DNA of 16,031 nt from Spirochaetota bacterium (lineage in GTDB: Bacteria; Spirochaetota; Leptospiria; Turneriellales; Turneriellaceae), in NCBI GenBank assembly GCA_029561505.1, contig JAKQXK010000722.1, forward strand, positions 1 to 16,031, given 5' to 3'. The position numbers were made by a program, and so were the translations under genes. Each line of letters begins with the position of its first letter. The first letter of the stretch is position 1. Under the pieces are notes generated by a model, which saw nothing but the letters and a program-made list of their open reading frames with translations, was not told the origin of the DNA and did not search any database. Positions 1 to 6,733 of the stretch are shown here, one piece after another.

Positions 1-677
1 CTGAAAAGCTGCAGGTAGACAAAGACCGGCAACAACAATGCGAATGCCGCGATTGCTGCGCGTGACTTCGTGAGCCACAGCCCTATCGCCACGCTGATCG
101 TGAGCAGCAGCAGACCCAGTGCGCGCCCCTTTTTGCCGGCAAAATAGAACGATAGCGTCAGGCCTGACCCAAGCATCGCCGCGAGCGCAGATAACCCGGC
201 AAAGTTCAGATGGTGCATGCTGCTGAAGCCGCGCCCGCGCACCCAGTTCAGAAAATCTTCACGCATATGCCACGCGCCATATGCTGATGAGACTGCCGCA
301 CCGCCGATGAAGCAGGCCACGACGATGTAGAGGCGCCTGCGGCTGCTGGCATAAAACCAGATGAATGCCGGTATCAGCATCAGCCACACCTCGCGCGCTT
401 CGATGAGTTCGGCGACCGGTAACGGCGACACGACAATATGATAAATTCGCCAAAAGACCCACATGAAGGCACCGGCATAAAAGAGCTTCAGTGTTTTGGC
501 GCCGCCGATGTCGAGTGTCGACCGCCCGCGCCGTGAAATCAGCGTCGCGACAAATAACAGAAACACGAGGCCGAGGCCGGTCTGTGCGATCGAGATCGAA
601 AATGCGAGCCCCGCCGCAAACAGGCAGAGAAACACAAACGCCAGTTTGCCGGCTATAGTATTCTCAGATGCATGCAT
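1..677 (-). CDS. O-antigen ligase/polymerase-like membrane protein (C-terminal part outside window)
   Basis: This reading frame is open from an ATG at 675-677 to the window edge, giving 225 visible codons. It is strongly hydrophobic, with about six membrane segments. An N-terminal helix followed by SISIAQTGLGLVFLL resembles the start of WaaL/Wzy-type proteins. A later stretch, LTKSRAAIAAF near residues 202-212, resembles the LTxSRG signature at the start of the O-antigen ligase (Wzy_C) domain. Known members transfer or polymerise undecaprenyl-linked O-antigen on the outer face of the inner membrane. The start is supported by an AGAGG Shine-Dalgarno just upstream (about 682-687), 13 nt after the preceding stop. 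It is the fourth visible gene of a minus-strand polysaccharide operon. Ligase and polymerase cannot be told apart, because the large periplasmic loop and C-terminus lie outside the window. Confidence 0.75.
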   Translation of the reverse strand, partial: MHASENTIAGKLAFVFLCLFAAGLAFSISIAQTGLGLVFLLFVATLISRRGRSTLDIGGAKTLKLFYAGAFMWVFWRIYHIVVSPLPVAELIEAREVWLMLIPAFIWFYASSRRRLYIVVACFIGGAAVSSAYGAWHMREDFLNWVRGRGFSSMHHLNFAGLSALAAMLGSGLTLSFYFAGKKGRALGLLLLTISVAIGLWLTKSRAAIAAFALLLPVFVYLQLF

Positions 678-690
678 AAAGCCTCTTTTA

Positions 691-1647
691 TCACCAGTAA
701 TTTTTGTGCATGCTGAGCATGCGGCAGATTCGCCTGCTGAACAGCGTGTATTTGCGGCCCAGTTTGTAACCCAGAAATTTTGCTGCGATATGAAACGGCA
801 TGCGCAACAGTGACAGCAGAGCTGCGGATTTCCAAAGCAGAGAAGCCTGTCGCTTCACAAATCGAAATCCTTCTTTGTTTGCTGTGCCTGCCTTAAAGAG
901 CAATTCTGCATGCTGCGAATGAAAGACGCCAATATCAAAATAGCGACTGAACTCTTGCCATGCAGAATAGTTGTGAGAGTGGCAGACCTGTGCGCCGGGT
1001 TCGTAAATGATCGTCGCGCCAGCCTGAATGATGCGTGCAGCAGCGTGCATGTCTTCGCCGAGAATGAGGCTTGAAGCGAACCCCCCGGCTTTGGTGAGAG
1101 TTGGCTTGTGCCACAGGCAGCAGCTGTTCGACGTGAACCAGGTTTTGATACCGAGTGCGGCAGCACTCTGCATATTCTGCACTATGCGCTCGTCGCCATA
1201 GTTAATCAAACGGGCACTTGCGGCGAGCGGGTTCGCGTCTGCATGTCCAAGCTGCCGCGCATAAACGGCCGCAACCTTGGGTTGCGCCGCAGCTTCAAGC
1301 AGGGCAGCGACCGTTTGCGAATCTGCGCAGACCGCGTCTTGGGTTACGAAAAGCACCCAATCGTGGCGCGCCAGTTTGAGGGCGGCGTTTCGTGTGCCGC
1401 CATGATCAAACTCTTGCCTGCCGACAGAGATGAACCTAAAAGGCATCTTGCCGGCCAGGTTTTTGAGCTGAGCACCTGCGCCATCACTCGATTCTGTGTC
1501 AAAGATGATAATTTCGGCCGGGGCCGCGCTCTGTGACATCAGGGCGCGCATGCATTCGATCAACAGCGCACCGCCATTGCGCACCGGAATCACGAGGGAA
1601 TATGCAGGGAGTGCGCGCCGTTTGATTGGCTTTTTGACAGCTGGCAC
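691..1647 (-). CDS. GT2 family glycosyltransferase, rhamnosyltransferase-like
   Basis: A 318-residue GT-A fold glycosyltransferase. The N-terminus has the nucleotide-sugar binding start YSLVIPVRNGG (16-26) and FDTESSDG (49-56). FDHGGTRN (80-87), TQDA (102-105, in the place of the DxD metal site) and YARQLGHADANP (129-140) are the hallmark set of the rhamnosyltransferase-like GT2 group. ED at 198-199 fits the catalytic base region. No clear transmembrane helix is seen, although the C-terminal 60 residues are basic and hydrophobic and could touch the membrane. It starts with GTG at 1645-1647, whose first base is the last base of the upstream TAG stop (TAGTG overlap). GGAG lies about 8 nt upstream, so translational coupling is likely. 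Expected role: adding a deoxyhexose or related sugar to an undecaprenyl-linked saccharide at the cytoplasmic face. The sugar itself cannot be read from the sequence. Confidence 0.85.
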   Translation of the reverse strand: MPAVKKPIKRRALPAYSLVIPVRNGGALLIECMRALMSQSAAPAEIIIFDTESSDGAGAQLKNLAGKMPFRFISVGRQEFDHGGTRNAALKLARHDWVLFVTQDAVCADSQTVAALLEAAAQPKVAAVYARQLGHADANPLAASARLINYGDERIVQNMQSAAALGIKTWFTSNSCCLWHKPTLTKAGGFASSLILGEDMHAAARIIQAGATIIYEPGAQVCHSHNYSAWQEFSRYFDIGVFHSQHAELLFKAGTANKEGFRFVKRQASLLWKSAALLSLLRMPFHIAAKFLGYKLGRKYTLFSRRICRMLSMHKNYW

Positions 1648-3143
1648 TAGTACGCTCCGCGGCGCCTTAGCACAACACCGATTGTTTTGTAGAGTATCAC
1701 CAAATCGATGTGCAGAGACCAGTTGAAGACATACCAGGTATCCATTTCGACCCGCTGCTCATAACTGACATCGCTGCGCCCGCTGATCTGCCACAGACCT
1801 GTCATGCCGGGCCTCACCAGTTTATAGAAGTCGCTGCGCTCGCGGTAACATTCGAGCAGCTCTTGTTCAGGTACGGGCCTCGGGCCCACAAGACTCATTT
1901 CGCCCTTAAGCACGTTGATGAGCTGCGGCAATTCGTCCAGAGAGGTTTTTCGCAGTATAGCACCCAGCTTTGTCACACGGGGATCATTCTTCAGCTTGAG
2001 TGTCTTTTTCCATTCAGTCCGGGCTGCCGGGTCGGTGGCCAGCAGTTCTTTGAGCCGCACGTCTGCGTCGCGGTACATGCTGCGAAATTTATAAACCCTG
2101 ATCGGCTTGCCGTCTTTGCCAGCACGAATCTGAGAATAGAGCGCGGGCCCCGGTGAGCTGAAACGAATTGCCAGCCCGATCAGCACCAGAACCGGAAAAA
2201 CAAAAGGTAATGCGATCACGACCAGCGTATAGTCGAACAGCATTTTTGTCAGGCGGGCCGGCCGCTCTCTGAGGCTGTTGCTCAGTTTTATGAGAAATAA
2301 TTGATTCACAAACAGATGATAAAACTCGGCGTTTAGCAAAGCGCCCGAACGCATCTCGGGTATCAGCAAGACATGCTGCACGTACCGGTGCACTTCGTCG
2401 GCGAGGTTGCCCGCGACTTCAGGGCTTTGCCCCGGCGCCGCAATGAGTACACACGCAATTTTCTGGCTGCGCAGAATATGCGGCAGTTCTTTTCTGGCCC
2501 CTGCGCGTGTCAAATCAGTCGGTGCCTGCTTCTTATAAGTTGCTTCTTGCTGCTGGTCGAGCGGCACAAAGCCGGTAAACCGGTAGCCTAACGTTCTTTC
2601 AGACAAAAGTTCGCGTTTTATCTTGCGCGCCGCTTCGACTTCGCCCACGATGAGCAGATTTTGTGTTCCCAGGCCAAATTTATGTAACGCAATTTTGCCC
2701 CAGTACCGGGCGAAACCAAGCAGCACCAGGGTGTAGGGAACCATCAGCAAAATTGTCAGCCGGCTGACGATATGCGAGAGCCTGCCAACAGAAATCAGCG
2801 CAAACAAGAACACCGTCAAAATCGCAATGGACTTACTGATTTCTTTCAGTTCGTCAATATAGGGCAGCCGTTTGGTGTAAAGCCCCTCGTACGCAAAGAT
2901 AACGACGAAAAGCAGGGGCATAAAATACAGATCAGCGAATCGCATCGCGTCGCCTGAAAAAGCCGGTACGACCTGCAGGGTTTCACCGAGAACAATGCGC
3001 GTGTTGACCGCGAGCACAAAAGCCAGGGTGTAGATGATCAGGTCTAAAGCGAGCAGGCAGAAGATGAACATGACCCCCCGCGATCCGCTAGATGATGGCG
3101 TATTGCCCGAGGTCAGGGGAGACGATTGCATTCCCTTTCGCAT
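1647..3143 (-). CDS. Undecaprenyl-phosphate sugar phosphotransferase (WbaP/WcaJ-type)
   Basis: A 498-residue polyprenol-phosphate hexose-1-phosphate transferase of full family length. Four N-terminal membrane segments lie at about 25-46, 69-88, 104-120 and 127-145. A Rossmann-like CoA-binding-type domain follows from about 160 to 265 (LLIVGEVEAARK). The C-terminal catalytic domain begins with the membrane helix at 302-328 and carries SSPGPALYSQIRAG (329-342), YKFRSM (351-356), the catalytic Asp-Glu in SLDELPQLINVLKGEMSLVGPRP (DE 403-404), and GMTGLWQISGRSDVSY (446-461). In the family this enzyme moves a hexose-1-phosphate from UDP-sugar to undecaprenyl phosphate, the first step of O-antigen or capsule assembly. 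The closing GRSDVSYEQRVEMDTWYV resembles WbaP/RfbP galactose transferases, which fits the epimerase 3 nt upstream. That substrate assignment is an inference. The start is ATG at 3143; no strong Shine-Dalgarno is visible, so coupling to galE is likely. Confidence 0.9.
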   Translation of the reverse strand: MRKGMQSSPLTSGNTPSSSGSRGVMFIFCLLALDLIIYTLAFVLAVNTRIVLGETLQVVPAFSGDAMRFADLYFMPLLFVVIFAYEGLYTKRLPYIDELKEISKSIAILTVFLFALISVGRLSHIVSRLTILLMVPYTLVLLGFARYWGKIALHKFGLGTQNLLIVGEVEAARKIKRELLSERTLGYRFTGFVPLDQQQEATYKKQAPTDLTRAGARKELPHILRSQKIACVLIAAPGQSPEVAGNLADEVHRYVQHVLLIPEMRSGALLNAEFYHLFVNQLFLIKLSNSLRERPARLTKMLFDYTLVVIALPFVFPVLVLIGLAIRFSSPGPALYSQIRAGKDGKPIRVYKFRSMYRDADVRLKELLATDPAARTEWKKTLKLKNDPRVTKLGAILRKTSLDELPQLINVLKGEMSLVGPRPVPEQELLECYRERSDFYKLVRPGMTGLWQISGRSDVSYEQRVEMDTWYVFNWSLHIDLVILYKTIGVVLRRRGAY

Positions 3144-3146
3144 AAG

Positions 3147-4130
3147 TTATGGCTGAGCCTTACGGCGTTTTTCCCAGGCGACGGCCGTTTCGAGAATCAT
3201 TGAAAGGTCGGGCAGCTCAGGCGACCAGCCGAGCAGGCGCCGGGCCAGAGCGTTATCGCCCACAAGCATCGCAGCGTCGCCTTCACGCCGCGGGCCGAAA
3301 CGGAAGTTGATTTTTTTACCGCAGACAGACTCGATGCCTTTGAGCACTTCGAGAATACTGTAGCCCCGGTTGTTGCCGAGATTAAAAGCATGAAAGCCTG
3401 GGTTCTTAAAGGCAAACCCGATACCGAGCACATGAGCGCGGGCGATATCTGAAACATGAATGTAATCACGAACCGCTGTGCCGTCTGCGGTCGCAAAATC
3501 ACTGCCGTTCACCACGAAGTCAGGTCGGTTTTCAAGCGCTGCCCGAATGGCAAGCGGCACCAGGTGCGTCTCGGGCACGTGGTCTTCACCGAACTCATTT
3601 TCGGGGTCTGCACCCGAAGCATTAAAGTAGCGAAAGATCACGGCAGAAAAACCGAGCGTTGCGCAGTAATCGCGCATGATCTGCTCACACATGAGTTTCG
3701 AGCGGCCATATGGGCTGATCGGGTCTTGCGCGTGCAGTTCGGTCAGGGGTTCAGGATTTTTCAGTTCAGCATAGGTTGCGCACGTAGAAGAAAATATAAT
3801 CTTCTTCACTTCTGCCGCTTTCATGGCAGCGAGCAATGACAAAGTACCGGCGACGTTGTTTTCGTAATAGAGATCAGGCTTTTCTACGGACTCACCCACG
3901 AAGATATAGGCCGCGAAGTGCATCACCGCATCAATTGACTTATCGCGGAGCAGCGCGGTGAGTTTATCTGAGTCACGCGTCGAAATACGGTGGCATTCTG
4001 CGTAAGCAGACACATCGGCCCGGCCGTAAGACTCATCGTCGATGCAGACAACCTTGTGGCCCGCGCGCGCGAGCAATTTGCACGCGTGCGAGCCGATGTA
4101 GCCTCGCCCGCCCGTCACCAGAATATTCAT
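3147..4130 (-). CDS. galE: UDP-glucose 4-epimerase (extended SDR family)
   Basis: A 327-residue NAD-dependent nucleotide-sugar epimerase, close to the usual GalE length (about 330-340). The NAD-binding GxxGxxG is TGGRGYIG (6-13). The catalytic triad region shows FSST (113-116) and YGRSK (Tyr141, Lys145). RYFNASGADP (167-176), HLVPLAIRAA (189-198) and RDYIHVSDIARAHV (221-234) are typical GalE signatures. The reaction interconverts UDP-glucose and UDP-galactose; other UDP-sugars (GlcNAc, uronic acids) cannot be excluded. It is followed 3 nt later by the sugar-phosphate transferase gene, so it probably supplies that enzyme's donor. The upstream helicase stop is 54 nt away on the same strand with no clear terminator or promoter between them, so the helicase transcript may read through. 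The Shine-Dalgarno before the ATG is weak. Confidence 0.9.
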   Translation of the reverse strand: MNILVTGGRGYIGSHACKLLARAGHKVVCIDDESYGRADVSAYAECHRISTRDSDKLTALLRDKSIDAVMHFAAYIFVGESVEKPDLYYENNVAGTLSLLAAMKAAEVKKIIFSSTCATYAELKNPEPLTELHAQDPISPYGRSKLMCEQIMRDYCATLGFSAVIFRYFNASGADPENEFGEDHVPETHLVPLAIRAALENRPDFVVNGSDFATADGTAVRDYIHVSDIARAHVLGIGFAFKNPGFHAFNLGNNRGYSILEVLKGIESVCGKKINFRFGPRREGDAAMLVGDNALARRLLGWSPELPDLSMILETAVAWEKRRKAQP

Positions 4131-4184
4131 CGGCAGCCGCCCGGGGTCGTGAATCGGTACGGCGTCGCTAGATTGGGTGTCGCC

Positions 4185-5993
4185 CTACTTGTGTCCATCG
4201 CGCTGCGGGCGCTGGCGGTTGCCGCCGCGACTGCCGCCACGATTATTTCGGTTACCGCCGGGTTTGCCGCGTCCGCGGCGTGGGCCTCGGCCTTCACCGC
4301 GACCTGCGCCACCCCGATTCTCTTCTTCAAGAATTCTGCGTGTGCGCTCTGAAATCTGCGGTTCAGATTTCTTGCGCACGAAGAGCGACATGACAGAGCG
4401 CGCAATGCGTTTGAACACGCCCACTTTTTCTTGAGAGCGCGGTACGATCGCAAATTTCTGGCGATTGTCTTTGCGCGCATTTTGGTCGCGTTTGCCGCCT
4501 TCGTTATGGCCGCCGCGTTCGCGGCGTGCATCGTAATATGCGCCATCGGCAACTTGCTTCTGGCGGTTTGGTTGTTCGCCGCGACGAGCAGGCTGTGGCC
4601 TGCCCTGACCCTCAGGTCGTGGTCGTGGTGGTCGCGCCTCACCCTGCTGCCCGCGTGAATCTTCGCGCCGGGGTGGCCTACCACCCTCGCGTTTGCGGTC
4701 ACGACCGCCACGGTCGTTACCACCTCTGCCGCCACGATCATTGCCGCGTGGCCCACGATCACGGCCACCGCGCACATGATCCGCGCCGTCTTCGCGCTCG
4801 ACGCGTACGATGCGCACAAAGCTGACATTTTCAATGTAGCGTGATTCAGGCTGTGCAACGGGAATCTTGTATTTCAGATAGCGTTCGAGTTTGGCGAGCG
4901 AATCATAGTCAAATTCAGAGCTGACGCTGATCGCTTTTCCAGTTTTGCCAGCGCGAGCCGTACGGCCGATGCGGTGCACGTATGTCTCAGGGTCCATGGG
5001 GATGTCATAGTTAATAACGAGCTGCACGTCTTCGATGTGCAGGCCCCGGCTCGCCACGTCGGTTGCGACGAGAATGCGAAATTTACCGTCTTTAAAATCG
5101 TCAAGAATCTTGAGGCGCTTGTTCTGCGTCACCATGCTCGACAGGCCCGCGGCAGCGATGTTGTGGTGGTTGAGGTTTTTGACCAGCACGTCGACGTACT
5201 GGCGGCTGTTGGTAAAAATAATGACCGGCTCGAGCTTATTGTTTTCGAGAAACTGAATGAGGTAGGGCAGTTTTTCGTCTTGCCCGAGGTGCAGCATCTC
5301 TTGCGCAATATTCGCGTGGTCGATGAGTTCAGGGTTAATGAGAATCTCTTCGGGCTCGCGCATGAATTCCCAGACAGAGTAGAGTGCGCTGAAGTTGATG
5401 GTGGCCGAAAACAGCGAAAACTGGCGTTCTTCGTTTTCATTCGGCGAGCATTTCGAAAGAATCTTGCGCACGTCGTCGATGAAGCCCATGTCGAGCATGC
5501 GGTCGGCTTCATCGAGAACGATTTTCACGACCTTTGAGAGGTTGGCTTCGCCGCCGCGCAAAAAGTCGAGCAGCCGGCCGGGAGTCGCGACGATCAGGTG
5601 CGCGCCACCGGCGAGTTCGCGGCGCTGCTTGTCATGGTCGACGCCGCCGTAGATAGTGGCAAGTTTCAGGCCGGCCGCATTGGCAAAGAATTCAGCTTCT
5701 TCAGCGATCTGCACGACGAGTTCGCGCGTCGGTGCGAGCACCAGCGCAACAGGGGGATTCACCCCGTCGTCGCTATGCGTGTCGCCTTTTTCTATTTTTT
5801 CGTGAACGAACTGCAGAATCGGCAGCAGGTAAGCGAGTGTTTTGCCTGAACCGGTCTTGGCGCAGGCAATGAGGTCGCGGTTATTGATCGCGAGCGGTAT
5901 GGTTTCGGCCTGTATCGGGGTGGGCTCGGGAAAGCCCTTCTCGGCGAGCCGCTTTTGTATGGGCTCAGAGAGCTTCAATTCAGTAAATAGCAC
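4185..5993 (-). CDS. DEAD-box ATP-dependent RNA helicase, RhlE-like, with RG-rich tail
   Basis: All DEAD-box motifs are present. Numbered from the GTG at 5993 (602 residues), they are PTPIQ (24-28), Walker A AKTGSGKT (45-52), PTREL (88-92), TPGR (137-140), DEAD (161-164), SAT (196-198), VATDVASRG (309-317) and HRIGRTAR (340-347). The start is chosen because LFTELKLSEPIQKRL then matches the usual RhlE N-terminus, and because a TTGACC -35-like box lies 27 nt upstream. The frame also stays open back to an ATG at 6080 and has one at 6032, but that extension is unlike the family and runs through the AT-rich promoter region. The tail is unusual: Arg/Gly/Asp/Pro-rich runs at about 405-505 and 558-595 flank a non-RG segment (about 512-556, VGVFKRIARSVMSLFVRKK) that looks like an amphipathic helix. 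Known role: ATP-driven remodelling of RNA duplexes in ribosome assembly or decay. RG tails usually add non-specific RNA binding. Confidence 0.92.
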   Translation of the reverse strand: MLFTELKLSEPIQKRLAEKGFPEPTPIQAETIPLAINNRDLIACAKTGSGKTLAYLLPILQFVHEKIEKGDTHSDDGVNPPVALVLAPTRELVVQIAEEAEFFANAAGLKLATIYGGVDHDKQRRELAGGAHLIVATPGRLLDFLRGGEANLSKVVKIVLDEADRMLDMGFIDDVRKILSKCSPNENEERQFSLFSATINFSALYSVWEFMREPEEILINPELIDHANIAQEMLHLGQDEKLPYLIQFLENNKLEPVIIFTNSRQYVDVLVKNLNHHNIAAAGLSSMVTQNKRLKILDDFKDGKFRILVATDVASRGLHIEDVQLVINYDIPMDPETYVHRIGRTARAGKTGKAISVSSEFDYDSLAKLERYLKYKIPVAQPESRYIENVSFVRIVRVEREDGADHVRGGRDRGPRGNDRGGRGGNDRGGRDRKREGGRPPRREDSRGQQGEARPPRPRPEGQGRPQPARRGEQPNRQKQVADGAYYDARRERGGHNEGGKRDQNARKDNRQKFAIVPRSQEKVGVFKRIARSVMSLFVRKKSEPQISERTRRILEEENRGGAGRGEGRGPRRGRGKPGGNRNNRGGSRGGNRQRPQRDGHK

Positions 5994-6020
5994 AGGTTTC
6001 TTTGTTCGTCTGAAACAGGG

Positions 6021-6026
6021 GGTCAA
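6021..6026 (-). promoter_or_regulatory. Candidate -35 box (TTGACC) of the helicase gene
   Basis: On the minus strand TTGACC lies 27 nt before the GTG chosen for the helicase. With normal sigma-70 spacing the -10 would fall near 6003-5998 (AAAGAA, a poor match) and transcription would begin on or next to the start codon. No strong Shine-Dalgarno precedes the GTG. The same -35-to-start distance recurs at four other genes, which is the main support. The poor -10 keeps confidence moderate. Confidence 0.4.
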
Positions 6027-6109
6027 ATACATAACATATATGCGGGCCAGAGCACGGGTACGTGTAATGTATAGAGACATAAGATAAGCATCTCATGATT
6101 TGTTTTAAC

Positions 6110-6115
6110 TTGACC
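6110..6115 (+). promoter_or_regulatory. Candidate -35 box (TTGACC) of the unknown coiled-coil gene
   Basis: TTGACC ends 27 nt before the ATG at 6143. The -10 position (about GGCATT, 6133-6138) matches poorly and no Shine-Dalgarno precedes the ATG. If this is the promoter, transcription would begin at or next to the ATG. If the ATG at 6095 were used instead, this box would lie inside the coding sequence. Confidence 0.35.
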
Positions 6116-6142
6116 CCGCAAAGGCGCGCGCCGGCATTCGCC

Positions 6143-6649
6143 ATGGTTCCCGTTAAGGTCATACATCTGGTGAAACGTGTCGAGGCAATCGACCGTGAAA
6201 TTGCCGAGCTGCACCAGCTCGTCTCGGGAATCGACGCCGCGCGCTCTTATCGCAATCCACTGAAAATTGCTGCTGAGCAACAGATCAACAATCTTGTCGG
6301 CGAAAAAGTGAAACTGATGGATCTCAAAATTGAAAACCCGCCTGAGTTTCTGTCAAAGCACGTGGGTGAAAATATCGCAGAACCTTCGACGCAGCCACGC
6401 ATTGCGCTCGAAGCCCTTCTTGGCGGCACTACATCCACCTATGTTGCGGCGCGCCGTGAAGAGGCACCAGACGAAACCATTAGAGTCGGAGCACAGAACC
6501 CCCTGAAGTCTTTCACACGTATGATGAACGTTGATGAAATTTTGCCGAAAACCACGGGAGATACCGGTTCGCGCATTCGTCGCGCAGAGAAGCCAGCCTC
6601 GCGTACGCGCGCCGATATTCTGCGCGACCTGCCGCCTTTGCAATACTGA
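6143..6649 (+). CDS. Unrecognised small charged protein with N-terminal coiled coil
   Basis: I do not recognise this 168-residue protein. Residues 5-60 (IHLVKRVEAIDREIAELHQLV and onward) form a probable helical/coiled-coil stretch. The middle (80-125) is mixed, and the C-terminus (about 140-168) is basic and probably disordered. There is no signal peptide, membrane segment or cysteine. It may be a cytoplasmic structural or adaptor protein. Two starts are possible: ATG 6143, preferred because a -35-like box sits 27 nt upstream, and ATG 6095, which adds 16 residues (MICFNLTPQRRAPAFA) that do not look like part of the fold. Neither has a good Shine-Dalgarno. It is divergent from the helicase and co-directional with the cyclase 84 nt downstream. 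The frame is coding-like and free of conflicting genes, so it is probably real, but its function is unknown. Confidence 0.7.
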   Translation: MVPVKVIHLVKRVEAIDREIAELHQLVSGIDAARSYRNPLKIAAEQQINNLVGEKVKLMDLKIENPPEFLSKHVGENIAEPSTQPRIALEALLGGTTSTYVAARREEAPDETIRVGAQNPLKSFTRMMNVDEILPKTTGDTGSRIRRAEKPASRTRADILRDLPPLQY

Positions 6650-6670
6650 ATCATACAGCCATCGAGTTCG

Positions 6671-6708
6671 ACCCGTCTTAAGCTTTCAGGCCTTACCGCT
6701 TGACGGGT
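6671..6708 (+). terminator. Stem-loop between the unknown gene and the cyclase gene
   Basis: ACCCGTC-TT-AAGC (6671-6683) pairs with GCTTGACGGGT (6698-6708): 11 base pairs with a two-base bulge and a 14-nt loop. It starts 21 nt after the upstream stop. There is no U-tract, so it is not a classic intrinsic terminator. The right arm contains TTGACG, the candidate -35 box of the cyclase, so it may instead be a regulatory palindrome. Confidence 0.4.
6700..6705 (+). promoter_or_regulatory. Candidate -35 box (TTGACG) of the cyclase gene
   Basis: TTGACG ends 28 nt before the ATG at 6734. The expected -10 (about 6723-6728, AGCTGC) is a poor match. The box is preceded by ACCGC, giving CCGCTTGAC, which recurs exactly at the phosphatase promoter (8297-8303 plus the following bases). 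It lies within the right arm of the stem-loop at 6671-6708. Confidence 0.4.
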
Positions 6709-6733
6709 AGGCGTGGCGTGTGAGCTGCGTGTG

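Larger units (their letters stand above)
6019..6117. repeat. Inverted repeat GGGGTCAA / TTGACCCC in divergent promoter region
   Basis: GGGGTCAA at 6019-6026 is the exact reverse complement of TTGACCCC at 6110-6117, with 83 bp between them. Each arm contains the candidate -35 box of the gene it faces (helicase to the left, unknown protein to the right). The DNA between is clearly more AT-rich than the surroundings, with runs such as ATACATAACATATATG and AATGTATAGAGACATAAGATAAG. It could be a pair of divergent promoters with shared upstream elements, or a paired binding site for one regulator. This region (5994-6142) contains no gene I can support. Confidence 0.5.

Noticed and set aside
4127..4858. 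A 243-codon minus-strand frame overlapping the helicase tail and the galE start
   Set aside because: It is an alternate frame through the low-complexity RG-coding region, with an Ala/Val/Arg-biased composition and no recognisable domain. The helicase frame explains this DNA.
4974..5537. A 187-codon plus-strand frame opposite the helicase core
   Set aside because: It is antisense to conserved DEAD-box motifs, whose codon constraint keeps the opposite frame open by chance.
5994..6080. N-terminal extension of the helicase to ATG 6032 or 6080
   Set aside because: The extra 13-29 residues do not resemble RhlE N-termini and are encoded by AT-rich promoter-like DNA containing the -35 candidate.
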